A stretch of DNA of 64,000 nt, taken from contig OU612074.1 of the NCBI GenBank assembly GCA_914767715.1, positions 15,798,062 through 15,862,061 of the forward strand, read 5' to 3'. Numbering within the stretch: position 1 is the stretch's first letter; every line of letters starts with the position of its first letter. A model generated the notes under the pieces. The model did not search any database. It saw nothing but the letters and a program-made list of their open reading frames with translations, and was not told where the DNA came from. The stretch comes from Membranipora membranacea (taxonomy: Eukaryota; Bryozoa; Gymnolaemata; Cheilostomatida; Membraniporidae). This document shows, piece by piece, positions 1 to 11,023 of this stretch. The translations under genes were made by a program, and so were the position numbers.

Positions 1-14
1 AAGGGTCCCCCCTT
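1..14. repeat. Short dyad AAGGG / CCCTT at the monomer start
   Basis: AAGGG at 1-5 is complementary to CCCTT at 10-14 with a four-base centre. It spans the C6 run that is the commonest site of length change in the array, with five of the six single-base gains falling in this run. Short and possibly fortuitous. Confidence 0.5.
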
Positions 15-89
15 TGTTACTTTTTTAAAGTTTAAAGTCGCTCTCATTTCTGTTCTATTTATCGTAGGATCTTAATATTCTGGAATTTG

Positions 90-107
90 AATGAGGCCAA
101 TGAGGCC
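90..107 (+). repeat. Internal 9-bp tandem duplication (AATGAGGCC x2)
   Basis: AATGAGGCC occurs twice without a gap at 90-98 and 99-107, and the pair is present in essentially every monomer. In the 66-codon ORF it produces the repeated Met-Arg-Pro start. It is a small duplication that predates amplification of the array. Confidence 0.9.
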
Positions 108-142
108 ATCAACTGGTCAAAGTTTGAAAGAATTGCGATGGC
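105..142. repeat. Small hairpin-forming dyad with an inner palindrome, first copy
   Basis: GCCATC at 105-110 pairs exactly with GATGGC at 137-142, and three more pairs outward are possible when G-U is allowed. Inside the loop, TCAAA (117-121) and TTTGA (123-127) form a near-continuous palindrome around a single G. Such a dyad could be a protein binding site or an RNA hairpin; nothing in the sequence decides between these. Confidence 0.6.
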
Positions 143-160
143 TTTTTAATTTTTCACCCT

Positions 161-246
161 GCCGTTTGGCATGTTTTTTTATGACAAAACTGGCCCTCGT
201 TAAAAAAGTTGCTGCCGCCAAACTAAGAGGGCCAGCCCCAAACGGC
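161..246. repeat. Nested inverted repeats (hairpin or cruciform potential), first copy
   Basis: GCCGTTTGG at 161-169 is the exact reverse complement of CCAAACGGC at 238-246. Nested inside, CTGGCCCTC at 190-198 is the exact reverse complement of GAGGGCCAG at 227-235. The two right arms are only two bases apart, whereas the left arms are separated by 20 bases including the T7 run. The inner loop is 28 nt. In type B monomers base 246 is T, which turns the terminal G-C pair of the outer stem into a possible G-U pair. The arms recur in nearly every monomer with scattered single changes. Whether the arms fold in DNA or RNA is not known. Confidence 0.85.
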
Positions 247-321
247 TTTCAGTTCCTAAGTCAGCATGAAATTCCACACGGTATAGAGTAGGTTAGGAGG
301 AAATCTATTTTTTAAACTGGC
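187..321 (+). repeat. Internal direct repeat AAACTGGC
   Basis: AAACTGGC is present at 187-194 and again at 314-321, 127 bp apart. The heptamer GCCAAAC at 217-223 and the CCAAAC at 238-243 are another local pair, and both can pair with GTTTGG at 164-169. I saw no wider similarity between the monomer halves, so there is no evidence that 334 arose by doubling a 167-bp unit. Confidence 0.5.
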
Positions 322-3300
322 TGTAAAAAACACCAAGGGTCCCCCCTTTGTTACTTTTTTAAATTTTAAAGTCGCTCTCATTTCTGTTCTATTTATCGTA
401 GGATCTTAATATTCTGGAATTTGAATGAGGCCAATGAGGCCATCAACTGGTCAAAGTTTGAAAGAATTGCGATGGCTTTTTAATTTTTCACCCTGCCGTT
501 TGGCATGTTTTTTTATGACAAAACTGGCCCTCGTTAAAAAAGTTGCTGCCGCCAAACTAAGAGGGCCAGCCCCAAACGGTTTTCAGTTCCTAAGTCAGCA
601 TGAAATTCCACACGGTATAGAGTAGGTTAGGAGGAAATCTATTTTTTAAACTGGCTGTAAAAAACACCAAGGGTCCCCCCTTTGTTACTTTTTTAAATTT
701 TAAAGTCGCTCTCATTTCTGTTCTATTTATCGTAGGATCTTAATATTCTGGAATTTGAATGAGGCCAATGAGGCCATCAACTGGTCAAAGTTTGAAAGAA
801 TTGCGATGGCTTTTTAATTTTTCACCCTGCCGTTTGGCATGTTTTTTTATGACAAAACTGGCCCTCGTTAAAAAAGTTGCTGCCGCCAAACTAAGAGGGC
901 CAGCCCCAAACGGCTTTCAGTTCCTAAGTCAGCATGAAATTCCACACGGTATAGAGTAGGTTAGGAGGAAATCTATTTTTTAAACTGGCGGTAAAAAACA
1001 CCAAGGGTCCCCCCTTTGTTACTTTTTTAAATTTTAAAGTCGCTCTCATTTCTGTTCCATTTATCGTAGGATCTTAATATTCTGGAATTTGAATGAGGCC
1101 AATGAGGCCATCAACTGGTCAAAGTTTGAAAGAATTGCGATGGCTTTTTAATTTTTCACCCTGCCGTTTGGCATGTTTTTTTATGACAAAACTGGCCCTC
1201 GTTAAAAAAGTTGCAGCAGCCAAACTAAGAGGGCCAGCCCCAAACGGTTTTCAGTTCCTAAGTCAGCATGAAATTCCACACGGTATAGAGTAGGTTAGGA
1301 GGAAATCTATTTTTTAAACTGGCTGTAAAAAACACCAAGGGTCCCCCCTTTGTTACTTTTTTAAATTTTAAAGTCGCTCTCATTTCTGTTCTATTTATCG
1401 TAGGATCTTAATATTCTGGAATTTGAATGAGGCCAATGAGGCCATCAACTGGTCAAAGTTTGAAAGAATTGCGATGGCTTTTTAATTTTTCACCCTGCCG
1501 TTTGGCATGTTTTTTTATGACAAAACTGGCCCTCGTTAAAAAAGTTGCTGCCGCCAAACTAAGAGGGCCAGCCCCAAACGGCTTTCAGTTCCTAAGTCAG
1601 CATGAAATTCCACACGGTATAGAGTAGGTTAGGAGGAAATCTATTTTTTAAACTGGCGGTAAAAAACACCAAGGGTCCCCCCTTTGTTACTTTTTTAAAT
1701 TTTAAAGTCGCTCTCATTTCTGTTCTATTTATCGTAGGATCTTAATATTCTGGAATTTGAATGAGGCCAATGAGGCCATCAACTGGTCAAAGTTTGAAAG
1801 AATTGCGATGGCTTTTTAATTTTTCACCCTGCCGTTTGGCATGTTTTTTTATGACAAAACTGGCCCTCGTTAAAAAAGTTGCAGCAGCCAAACTAAGAGG
1901 GCCAGCCCCAAACGGTTTTCAGTTCCTAAGTCAGCATGAAATTCCACACGGTATAGAGTAGGTTAGGAGGAAATCTATTTTTTAAACTGGCTGTAAAAAA
2001 CACCAAGGGTCCCCCCTTTGTTACTTTTTTAAATTTTAAAGTCGCTCTCATTTCTGTTCTATTTATCATAGGATCTTAATATTCTGGAATTTGAATGAGG
2101 CCAATGAGGCCATCAACTGGTCAAAGTTTGAAAGAATTGCGATGGCTTTTTAATTTTTCACCCTGCCGTTTGGCATGTTTTTTTATGACAAAACTGGCCC
2201 TCGTTAAAAAAGTTGCTGCCGCCAAACTAAGAGGGCCAGCCCCAAACGGCTTTCAGTTCCTAAGTCAGCATGAAATTCCACACGGTATAGAGTAGGTTAG
2301 GAGGAAATCTATTTTTTAAACTGGCGGTAAAAAACACCAAGGGTCCCCCCTTTGTTACTTTTTTAAATTTTAAAGTCGCTCTCATTTCTGTTCTATTTAT
2401 CGTAGGATCTTAATATTCTGGAATTTGAATGAGGCCAATGAGGCCATCAACTGGTCAAAGTTTGAAAGAATTGCGATGGCTTTTTAATTTTTCACCCTGC
2501 CGTTTGGCATGTTTTTTTATGACAAAACTGGCCCTCGTTAAAAAAGTTGCAGCCGCCAAACTAAGAGGGCCAGCCCCAAACGGTTTTCAGTTCCTAAGTC
2601 AGCATGAAATTCCACACGGTATAGAGTAGGTTAGGAGGAAATCTATTTTTTAAACTGGCTGTAAAAAACACCAAGGGTCCCCCCTTTGTTACTTTTTTAA
2701 ATTTTAAAGTCGCTCCCATTTCTGTTCTATTTATCGTAGGATCTTAATATTCTGGAATTTGAATGAGGCCAATGAGGCCATCAACTGGTCAAAGTTTGAA
2801 AGAATTGCGATGGCTTTTTAATTTTTCACCCTGCCGTTTGGCATGTTTTTTTATGACAAAACTGGCCCTCGTTAAAAAAGTTGCTGCCGCCAAACTAAGA
2901 GGGCCAGCCCCAAACGGCTTTCAGTTCCTAAGTCAGCATGAAATTCCACACGGTATAGAGTAGGTTAGGAGGAAATCTATTTTTTAAACTGGCGGTAAAA
3001 AACACCAAGGGTCCCCCCTTTGTTACTTTTTTAAATTTTAAAGTCGCTCTCATTTCTGTTCTATTTATCGTAGGATCTTAATATTCTGGAATTTGAATGA
3101 GGCCAATGAGGCCATCAACTGGTCAAAGTTTGAAAGAATTGCGATGGCTTTTTAATTTTTCACCCTGCCGTTTGGCATGTTGTTTTATGACAAAACTGGC
3201 CCTCGTTAAAAAAGTTGCTGCCGCCAAACTAAGAGGGCCAGCCCCAAACGGTTTTCAGTTCCTAAGTCAGCATGAAATTCCACACGGTATAGAGTAGGTT

Positions 3301-6300
3301 AGGAGGAAATCTATTTTTTAAACTGGCTGTAAAAAACACCAAGGGTCCCCCCTTTGTTACTTTTTAAAATTTTAAAGTCGCTCTCATTTCTGTTCTATTT
3401 ATCGTAGGATCTTAATATTCTGGAATTTGAATGAGGCCAATGAGGCCATCAACTGGTCAAAGTTTGAAAGAATTGCGATGGCTTTTTAATTTTTCACCCT
3501 GCCGTTTGGCATGTTTTTTTATGACAAAACTGGCCCTCGTTAAAAAAGTTGCTGCCGCCAAACTAAGAGGGCCAGCCCCAAACGGCTTTCAGTTCCTAAG
3601 TCAGCATGAAATTCCACACGGTATAGAGTAGGTTAGGAGGAAATCTATTTTTTAAACTGGCGGTAAAAAACACCAAGGGTCCCCCCTTTGTTACTTTTTT
3701 AAATTTTAAAGTCGCTCTCATTTCTGTTCTATTTATCGTAGGATCTTAATATTCTGGAATTTGAATGAGGCCAATGAGGCCATCAACTGGTCAAAGTTTG
3801 AAAGAATTGCAATGGCTTTTTAATTTTTCACCCTGCCGTTTGGCATGTTTTTTTATGACAAAACTGGCCCTCGTTAAAAAAGTTGCAGCAGCCAAACTAA
3901 GAGGGCCAGCCCCAAACGGTTTTCAGTTCCTAAGTCAGCATGAAATTCCACACGGTATAGAGTAGGTTAGGAGGAAATCTATTTTTTAAACTGGCTGTAA
4001 AAAACACCAAGGGTCCCCCCTTTGTTACTTTTTTAAATATTAAAGTCGCTCTCATTTCTGTTCTATTTATCGTAGGATCTTAATATTCTGGAATTTGAAT
4101 GAGGCCAATGAGGCCATCAACTGGTCAAAGTTTGAAAGAATTGCGATGGCTTTTTAATTTTTCACCCTGCCGTTTGGCATGTTTTTTTATGACAAAACTG
4201 GCCCTCGTTAAAAAAGTTGCAGCAGCCAAACTAAGAGGGCCAGCCCCAAACGGTTTTCAGTTCCTAAGTCAGCATGAAATTCCACACGGTATAGAGTAGG
4301 TTAGGAGGAAATCTATTTTTTAAACTGGCTGTAAAAAACACCAAGGGTCCCCCCTTTGTTACTTTTTTAAATATTAAAGTCGCTCTCATTTCTGTTCTAT
4401 TTATCGTAGGATCTTAATATTCTGGAATTTGAATGAGGCCAATGAGGCCATCAACTGGTCAAAGTTTGAAAGAATTGCGATGGCTTTTTAATTTTTCACC
4501 CTGCCGTTTGGCATGTTTTTTTATGACAAAACTGGCCCTCGTTAAAAAAGTTGCTGCCGCCAAACTAAGAGGGCCAGCCCCAAACGGCTTTCAGTTCCTA
4601 AGTCAGCATGAAATTCCACACGGTATAGAGTAGGTTAGGAGGAAATCTATTTTTTAAACTGGCGGTAAAAAACACCAAGGGTCCCCCCTTTGTTACTTTT
4701 TTAAATTTTAAAGTCGCTCTCATTTCTGTTCTATTTATCGTAGGATCTTAATATTCTGGAATTTGAATGAGGCCAATGAGGCCATCAACTGGTCAAAGTT
4801 TGAAAGAATTGCGATGGCTTTTTAATTTTTCACCCTGCCGTTTGGCATGTTTTTTTATGACAAAACTGGCCCTCGTTAAAAAAGTTGCAGCCGCCAAACT
4901 AAGAGGGCCAGCCCCAAACGGTTTTCAGTTCCTAAGTCAGCATGAAATTCCACACGGTATAGAGTAGGTTAGGAGGAAATCTATTTTTTAAACTGGCTGT
5001 AAAAAACACCAAGGGTCCCCCCTTTGTTACTTTTTTAAATTTTAAAGTCGCTCTCATTTCTGTTCTATTTATCGTAGGATCTTAATATTCTGGAATTTGA
5101 ATGAGGCCAATGAGGCCATCAACTGGTCAAAGTTTGAAAGAATTGCGATGGCTTTTTAATTTTTCACCCTGCCGTTTGGCATGTTTTTTTATGGCAAAAC
5201 TGGCCCTCGTTAAAAAAGTTGCTGCCGCCAAACTAAGAGGGCCAGCCCCAAACGGCTTTCAGTTCCTAAGTCAGCATGAAATTCCACACGGTATAGAGTA
5301 GGTTAGGAGGAAATCTATTTTTTAAACTGGCGGTAAAAAACACCAAGGGTCCCCCCTTTGTTACTTTTTTAAATTTTAAAGTCGCTCTCATTTCTGTTCT
5401 ATTTATCGTAGGATCTTAATATTCTGGAATTTGAATGAGGCCAATGAGGCCATCAACTGGTCAAAGTTTGAAAGAATTGCGATGGCTTTTTAATTTTTCA
5501 CCCTGCCGTTTGGCATGTTTTTTTATGACAAAACTGGCCCTCGTTAAAAAAGTTGCAGCAGCCAAACTAAGAGGGCCAGCCCCAAACGGTTTTCAGTTCC
5601 TAAGTCAGCATGAAATTCCACACGGTATAGAGTAGGTTAGGAGGAAATCTATTTTTTAAACTGGCTGTAAAAAACACCAAGGGTCCCCCCTTTGTTACTT
5701 TTTTAAATTTTAAAGTCGCTCTCATTTCTGTTCTATTTATCGTAGGATCTTAATATTCTGGAATTTGAATGAGGCCAATGAGGCCATCAACTGGTCAAAG
5801 TTTGAAAGAATTGCGATGGCTTTTTAATTTTTCACCCTGCCTTTTGGCATGTTTTTTTATGACAAAACTGGCCCTCGTTAAAAAAGTTGCTGCCGCCAAA
5901 CTAAGAGGGCCAGCCCCAAACGGCTTTCAGTTCCTAAGTCAGCATGAAATTCCACACGGTATAGAGTAGGTTAGGAGGAAATCTATTTTTTAAACTGGCT
6001 GTAAAAAACACCAAGGGTCCCCCCTTTGTTACTTTTTTAAATTTTAAAGTCGCTCTCATTTCTGTTCTATTTATCGTAGGATCTTAATATTCTGGAATTT
6101 GAATGAGGCCAATGAGGCCATCAACTGGTCAAAGTTTGAAAGAATTGCGATGGCTTTTTAATTTTTCACCCTGCCGTTTGGCATGTTTTTTTATGACAAA
6201 ACTGGCCCTCGTTAAAAAAGTTGCTGCCGCCAAACTAAGAGGGCCAGCCCCAAACGGCTTTCAGTTCCTAAGTCAGCATGAAATTCCACACGGTATAGAG

Positions 6301-9018
6301 TAGGTTAGGAGGAAATCTATTTTTTAAACTGGCTGTAAAAAACACCAAGGGTCCCCCCTTTGTTACTTTTTTAAATTTTAAAGTCGCTCTCATTTCTGTT
6401 CTATTTATCGTAGGATCTTAATATTCTGGAATTTGAATGAGGCCAATGAGGCCATCAACTGGTCAAAGTTTGAAAGAATTGCGATGGCTTTTTAATTTTT
6501 CACCCTGCCGTTTGGCATGTTTTTTTATGACAAAACTGGCCCTCGTTAAAAAAGTTGCTGCCGCCAAACTAAGAGGGCCAGCCCCAAACGGCTTTCAGTT
6601 CCTAAGTCAGCATGAAATTCCACACGGTATAGAGTAGGTTAGGAGGAAATCTATTTTTTAAACTGGCGGTAAAAAACACCAAGGGTCCCCCCTTTGTTAC
6701 TTTTTTAAATTTTAAAGTCGCTCTCATTTCTGTTCTATTTATCGTAGGATCTTAATATTCTGGAATTTGAATGAGGCCAATGAGGCCATCAACTGGTCAA
6801 AGTTTGAAAGAATTGCAATGGCTTTTTAATTTTTCACCCTGCCGTTTGGCATGTTTTTTTATGACAAAACTGGCCCTCGTTAAAAAAGTTGCAGCAGCCA
6901 AACTAAGAGGGCCAGCCCCAAACGGTTTTCAGTTCCTAAGTCAGCATGAAATTCCACACGGTATAGAGTAGGTTAGGAGGAAATCTATTTTTTAAACTGG
7001 CTGTAAAAAACACCAAGGGTCCCCCCTTTGTTACTTTTTTAAATTTTAAAGTCGCTCTCATTTCTGTTCTATTTATCGTAGGATCTTAATATTCTGGAAT
7101 TTGAATGAGGCCAATGAGGCCATCAACTGGTCAAAGTTTGAAAGAATTGCGATGGCTTTTTAATTTTTCAGCCTGCCGTTTGGCATGTTTTTTTATGACA
7201 AAACTGGCCCTCGTTAAAAAAGTTGCTGCCGCCAAACTAAGAGGGCCAGCCCCAAACGGTTTTCAGTTCCTAAGTCAGCATGAAATTCCACACGGTATAG
7301 AGTAGGTTAGGAGGAAATCTATTTTTTAAACTGGCTGTAAAAAACACCAAGGGTCCCCCCTTTGTTACTTTTTTAAATTTTAAAGTCGCTCTCATTTCTG
7401 TTCTATTTATCGTAGGATCTTAATATTCTGGAATTTGAATGAGGCCAATGAGGCCATCAACTGGTCAAAGTTTGAAAGAATTGCGATGGCTTTTTAATTT
7501 TTCACCCTGCCGTTTGGCATGTTTTTTTATGACAAAACTGGCCCTCGTTAAAAAAGTTGCTGCCGCCAAACTAAGAGGGCCAGCCCCAAACGGTTTTCAG
7601 TTCCTAAGTCAGCATGAAATTCCACACGGTATAGAGTAGGTTAGGAGGAAATCTATTTTTTAAACTGGCTGTAAAAAACACCAAGGGTCCCCCCTTTGTT
7701 ACTTTTTTAAATTTTAAAGTCGCTCTCATTTCTGTTCTATTTATCGTAGGATCTTAATATTCTGGAATTTGAATGAGGCCAATGAGGCCATCAACTGGTC
7801 AAAGTTTGAAAGAATTGCGATGGCTTTTTAATTTTTCACCCTGCCGTTTGGCATGTTTTTTTATGACAAAACTGGCCCTCGTTAAAAAAGTTGCTGCCGC
7901 CAAACTAAGAGGGCCAGCCCCAAACGGCTTTCAGTTCCTAAGTCAGCATGAAATTCCACACGGTATAGAGTAGGTTAGGAGGAAATCTATTTTTTAAACT
8001 GGCGGTAAAAAACACCAAGGGTCCCCCCTTTGTTACTTTTTTAAATTTTAAAGTCGCTCTCATTTCTGTTCTATTTATCGTAGGATCTTAATATTCTGGA
8101 ATTTGAATGAGGCCAATGAGGCCATCAACTGGTCAAAGTTTGAAAGAATTGCGATGGCTTTTTAATTTTTCACCCTGCCGTTTGGCATGTTTTTTTATGA
8201 CAAAACTGGCCCTCGTTAAAAAAGTTGCAGCAGCCAAACTAAGAGGGCCAGCCCCAAACGGTTTTCAGTTCCTAAGTCAGCATGAAATTCCACACGGTAT
8301 AGAGTAGGTTAGGAGGAAATCTATTTTTTAAACTGGCTGTAAAAAACACCAAGGGTCCCCCCTTTGTTACTTTTTTAAATTTTAAAGTCGCTCTCATTTC
8401 TGTTCTATTTATCGTAGGATCTTAATATTCTGGAATTTGAATGAGGCCAATGAGGCCATCAACTGGTCAAAGTTTGAAAGAATTGCGATGGCTTTTTAAT
8501 TTTTCACCCTGCCGTTTGGCATGTTTTTTTATGACAAAACTGGCCCTCGTTAAAAAAGTTGCAGCCGCCAAACTAAGAGGGCCAGCCCCAAACGGTTTTC
8601 AGTTCCTAAGTCAGCATGAAATTCCACACGGTATAGAGTAGGTTAGGAGGAAATCTATTTTTTAAACTGGCTGTAAAAAACACCAAGGGTCCCCCCTTTG
8701 TTACTTTTTTAAATTTTAAAGTCGCTCTCATTTCTGTTCTATTTATCGTAGGATCTTAATATTCTGGAATTTGAATGAGGCCAATGAGGCCATCAACTGG
8801 TCAAAGTTTGAAAGAATTGCGATGGCTTTTTAATTTTTCACCCTGCCGTTTGGCATGTTTTTTTATGACAAAACTGGCCCTCGTTAAAAAAGTTGCTGCC
8901 GCCAAACTAAGAGGGCCAGCCCCAAACGGCTTTCAGTTCCTAAGTCAGCATGAAATTCCACACGGTATAGAGTAGGTTAGGAGGAAATCTATTTTTTAAA
9001 CTGGCGGTAAAAAACACC

Positions 9019-9686
9019 AAGGGTCCCCCCTTTGTTACTTTTTTAAATTTTAAAGTCGCTCTCATTTCTGTTCTATTTATCGTAGGATCTTAATATTCTG
9101 GAATTTGAATGAGGCCAATGAGGCCATCAACTGGTTAAAGTTTGAAAGAATTGCGATGGCTTTTTAATTTTTCACCCTGCCGTTTGGCATGTTTTTTTAT
9201 GACAAAACTGGCCCTCGTTAAAAAAGTTGCTGCCGCCAAACTAAGAGGGCCAGCCCCAAACGGCTTTCAGTTCCTAAGTCAGCATGAAATTCCACACGGT
9301 ATAGAGTAGGTTAGGAGGAAATCTATTTTTTAAACTGGCGGTAAAAAACACCAAGGGTCCCCCCTTTGTTACTTTTTTAAATTTTAAAGTCGCTCTCATT
9401 TCTGTTCTATTTATCGTAGGATCTTAATATTCTGGAATTTGAATGAGGCCAATGAGGCCATCAACTGGTCAAAGTTTGAAAGAATTGTGATGGCTTTTTA
9501 ATTTTTAACCCTGCCGTTTGGCATGTTTTTTTATGACAAAACTGGCCCTCGTTAAAAAAGTTGCAGCAGCCAAACTAAGAGGGCCAGCCCCAAACGGTTT
9601 TCAGTTCCTAAGTCAGCATGAAATTCCACACGGTATAGAGTAGGTTAGGAGGAAATCTATTTTTTAAACTGGCTGTAAAAAACACC
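9019..9686 (+). repeat. Two adjacent monomers with different ORF-ending stops
   Basis: Monomer 28 has GGTTAAAG, giving TAA at 9136-9138. Monomer 29 has TTGTGATGG, giving TGA at 9488-9490, and also TTTTTAACCC. These are independent substitutions in neighbouring units at the right edge of the left domain. They show that loss of the frame is tolerated. Confidence 0.85.
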
Positions 9687-10688
9687 AAGGGTCCCCCCTT
9701 TGTTACTTTTTTAAATTTTAAAGTCGCTCTCATTTCTGTTCTATTTATCGTAGGATCTTAATATTCTGGAATTTGAATGAGGCCAATGAGGCCATCAACT
9801 GGTCAAAGTTTGAAAGAATTGCAATGGCTTTTTAATTTTTCACCCTGCCGTTTGGCATGTTTTTTTATGACAAAACTGGCCCTCGTTAAAAAAGTTGCTG
9901 CCGCCAAACTAAGAGGGCCAGCCCCAAACGGCTTTCAGTTCCTAAGTCAGCATGAAATTCCACACGGTATAGAGTAGGTTAGGAGGAAATCTATTTTTTA
10001 AACTGGCGGTAAAAAACACCAAGGGTCCCCCCTTTGTTACTTTTTTAAATTTTAAAGTCGCTCTCATTTCTGTTCTATTTATCGTAGGATCTTAATATTC
10101 TGGAATTTGAATGAGGCCAATGAGGCCATCAACTGGTCAAAGTTTGAAAGAATTGCGATGGCTTTTTAATTTTTCACCCTGCCGTTTGGCATGTTTTTTT
10201 ATGACAAAACTGGCCCTCGTTAAAAAAGTTGCAGCCGCCAAACTAAGAGGGCCAGCCCCAAACGGTTTTCAGTTCCTAAGTCAGCATGAAATTCCACACG
10301 GTATAGAGTAGGTTAGGAGGAAATCTATTTTTTAAACTGGCTGTAAAAAACACCAAGGGTCCCCCCTTTGTTACTTTTTTAAATTTTAAAGTCGCTCTCA
10401 TTTCTGTTCTATTTATCGTAGGATCTTAATATTCTGGAATTTGAATGAGGCCAATGAGGCCATCAACTGGTCAAAGTTTGAAAGAATTGCGATGGCTTTT
10501 TAATTTTTCACCCTGCCGTTTGGCATGTTTTTTTATGACAAAACTGGCCCTCGTTAAAAAAGTTGCTGCCGCCAAACTAAGAGGGCCAGCCCCAAACGGC
10601 TTTCAGTTCCTAAGTCAGCATGAAATTCCACACGGTATAGAGTAGGTTAGGAGGAAATCTATTTTTTAAACTGGCGGTAAAAAACACC

Positions 10689-11023
10689 AAGGGTCCCCCC
10701 CTTTGTTACTTTTTTAAATTTTAAAGTCGCTCTCATTTCTGTTCTATTTATCGTAGGATCTTAATATTCTGGAATTGGAATGAGGCCAATGAGGCCATCA
10801 ACTGGTCAAAGTTTGAAAGAATTGCGATGGCTTTTTAATTTTTCACCCTGCCGTTTGGCATGTTTTTTTGTGACAAAACTGGCCCTCGTTAAAAAAGTTG
10901 CAGCCGCCAAACTAAGAGGGCCAGCCCCAAACGGTTTTCAGTTCCTAAGTCAGCATGAAATTCCACACGGTATAGAGTAGGTTAGGAGGAAATCTATTTT
11001 TTAAACTGGCTGTAAAAAACACC
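10689..11023 (+). repeat. 335-bp monomer with C7 run
   Basis: Monomer 33 has seven Cs where the standard has six, just after AAGGGT. The same gain is seen in the monomers starting near 19040, 31066, 43421 and 48432. It also carries GGAATTGGAATG and GTGAC, shared with monomers 35 and 41, which have the normal C6. Homopolymer slippage or a consensus error in the assembly could both explain the extra base. Confidence 0.85.

Larger units (their letters stand above)
81..276. repeat. Outermost inverted repeat pair, first copy
   Basis: TGGAATTT at 81-88 is the exact reverse complement of AAATTCCA at 269-276. It encloses all the other dyads except the one at 1-14. An 8-bp pair at this spacing could occur by chance in an AT-rich unit; its interest lies in being nested outside two perfect 9-bp pairs. 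Confidence 0.7.
91..291 (+). other. 66-codon ORF recurring in each monomer; probably not a gene
   Basis: An ATG-to-TAG frame of 66 codons starts at offset 91 in nearly every monomer (first copy given here). I count 179 of 191 complete monomers with the full frame. The rest have in-frame stops (starts at 9109, 9443, 20801, 22471, 26146, 28818, 40840 and 41842) or frameshifts (23139, 36167, 57540 and 59543). The predicted peptide begins with a duplicated Met-Arg-Pro, has a Phe/Cys-rich middle and a Lys/Ala stretch, and matches no family I recognise. It has no upstream promoter or splice context beyond the repeat itself. Many amino-acid changes are radical and there is no codon-position bias in the private variants that I can see. 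The ORF is best explained by homogenisation of a repeat that happens to be open. Confidence 0.75.
1..334 (+). repeat. Reference monomer (first copy) with internal anatomy
   Basis: The monomer runs from AAGGGTCC to the base before the next AAGGGTCC. Its G+C count is 133 of 334, about 40%. The parts in order are a C6 run at 7-12, a T/A-rich stretch at 21-37, a direct 9-bp duplication at 90-107, an A/T stretch at 142-154, a T7 run at 174-180, an A6 run at 202-207, a C-rich segment at 232-240, a T6 run at 308-313 and an A6 run at 325-330. Several dyads are listed separately. This first copy is a mosaic: T at 213 and C at 246 as in type A, but T at 322 as in type B. It also has a private G at about 30, within the A/T stretch. 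The start point is arbitrary because the repeat is circularly permutable. Confidence 0.97.
1..9686 (+). repeat. Left domain: irregular A/B order with third subtype (A at offset 216)
   Basis: Monomers 1-29. Type B here occurs mainly as a subtype with two changes in the alanine-codon region, A at both offsets 213 and 216 (GCAGCAGCC). I found this subtype in nine monomers, those starting near 1003, 1671, 3675, 4009, 5345, 6681, 8017 and 9353, and at no position to the right of this domain. A/B alternation is often broken: monomers 18-20 and 27-28 are consecutive A-like copies, and monomers 2, 10, 22 and 23 combine T at 213 with T at 246. Monomers 12 and 21 share a G-to-A change (CAATGG in place of CGATGG) nine monomers apart. 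Monomers 13 and 14 share AAATATTAAAG. The listed starts are those I located with confidence; the exact count should be confirmed by alignment. Confidence 0.85.

Noticed and set aside
232-246. Transposon terminal inverted repeats formed by the dyads
   Set aside because: The arms are only 8-9 bp, lie inside every monomer, are not flanked by target-site duplications and enclose no transposase.
289-297. Telomere-like TAGGTTAGG, resembling the insect TTAGG repeat
   Set aside because: Fewer than two units occur per monomer with no extended TTAGG tract anywhere. A match this short is expected by chance.
293-304. AGGAGGA-like ribosome binding site
   Set aside because: It lies just after the stop codon of the ORF and has no start codon at a suitable distance. 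The array is eukaryotic in character, so a Shine-Dalgarno reading is not justified.
1-334. Hammerhead ribozyme embedded in the satellite, as in some animal satellites
   Set aside because: I did not find the conserved CTGATGA core with a matching GAAA on either strand of the monomer.
1-334. CENP-B box
   Set aside because: No 17-bp segment fits the TTCG....CGGG core pattern of the mammalian box on either strand by eye.
1-334. Origin of the 334-bp unit by doubling of a 167-bp repeat
   Set aside because: Comparing the halves shows only short matches such as AAACTGGC at a spacing of 127 bp, not a consistent 167-bp offset.
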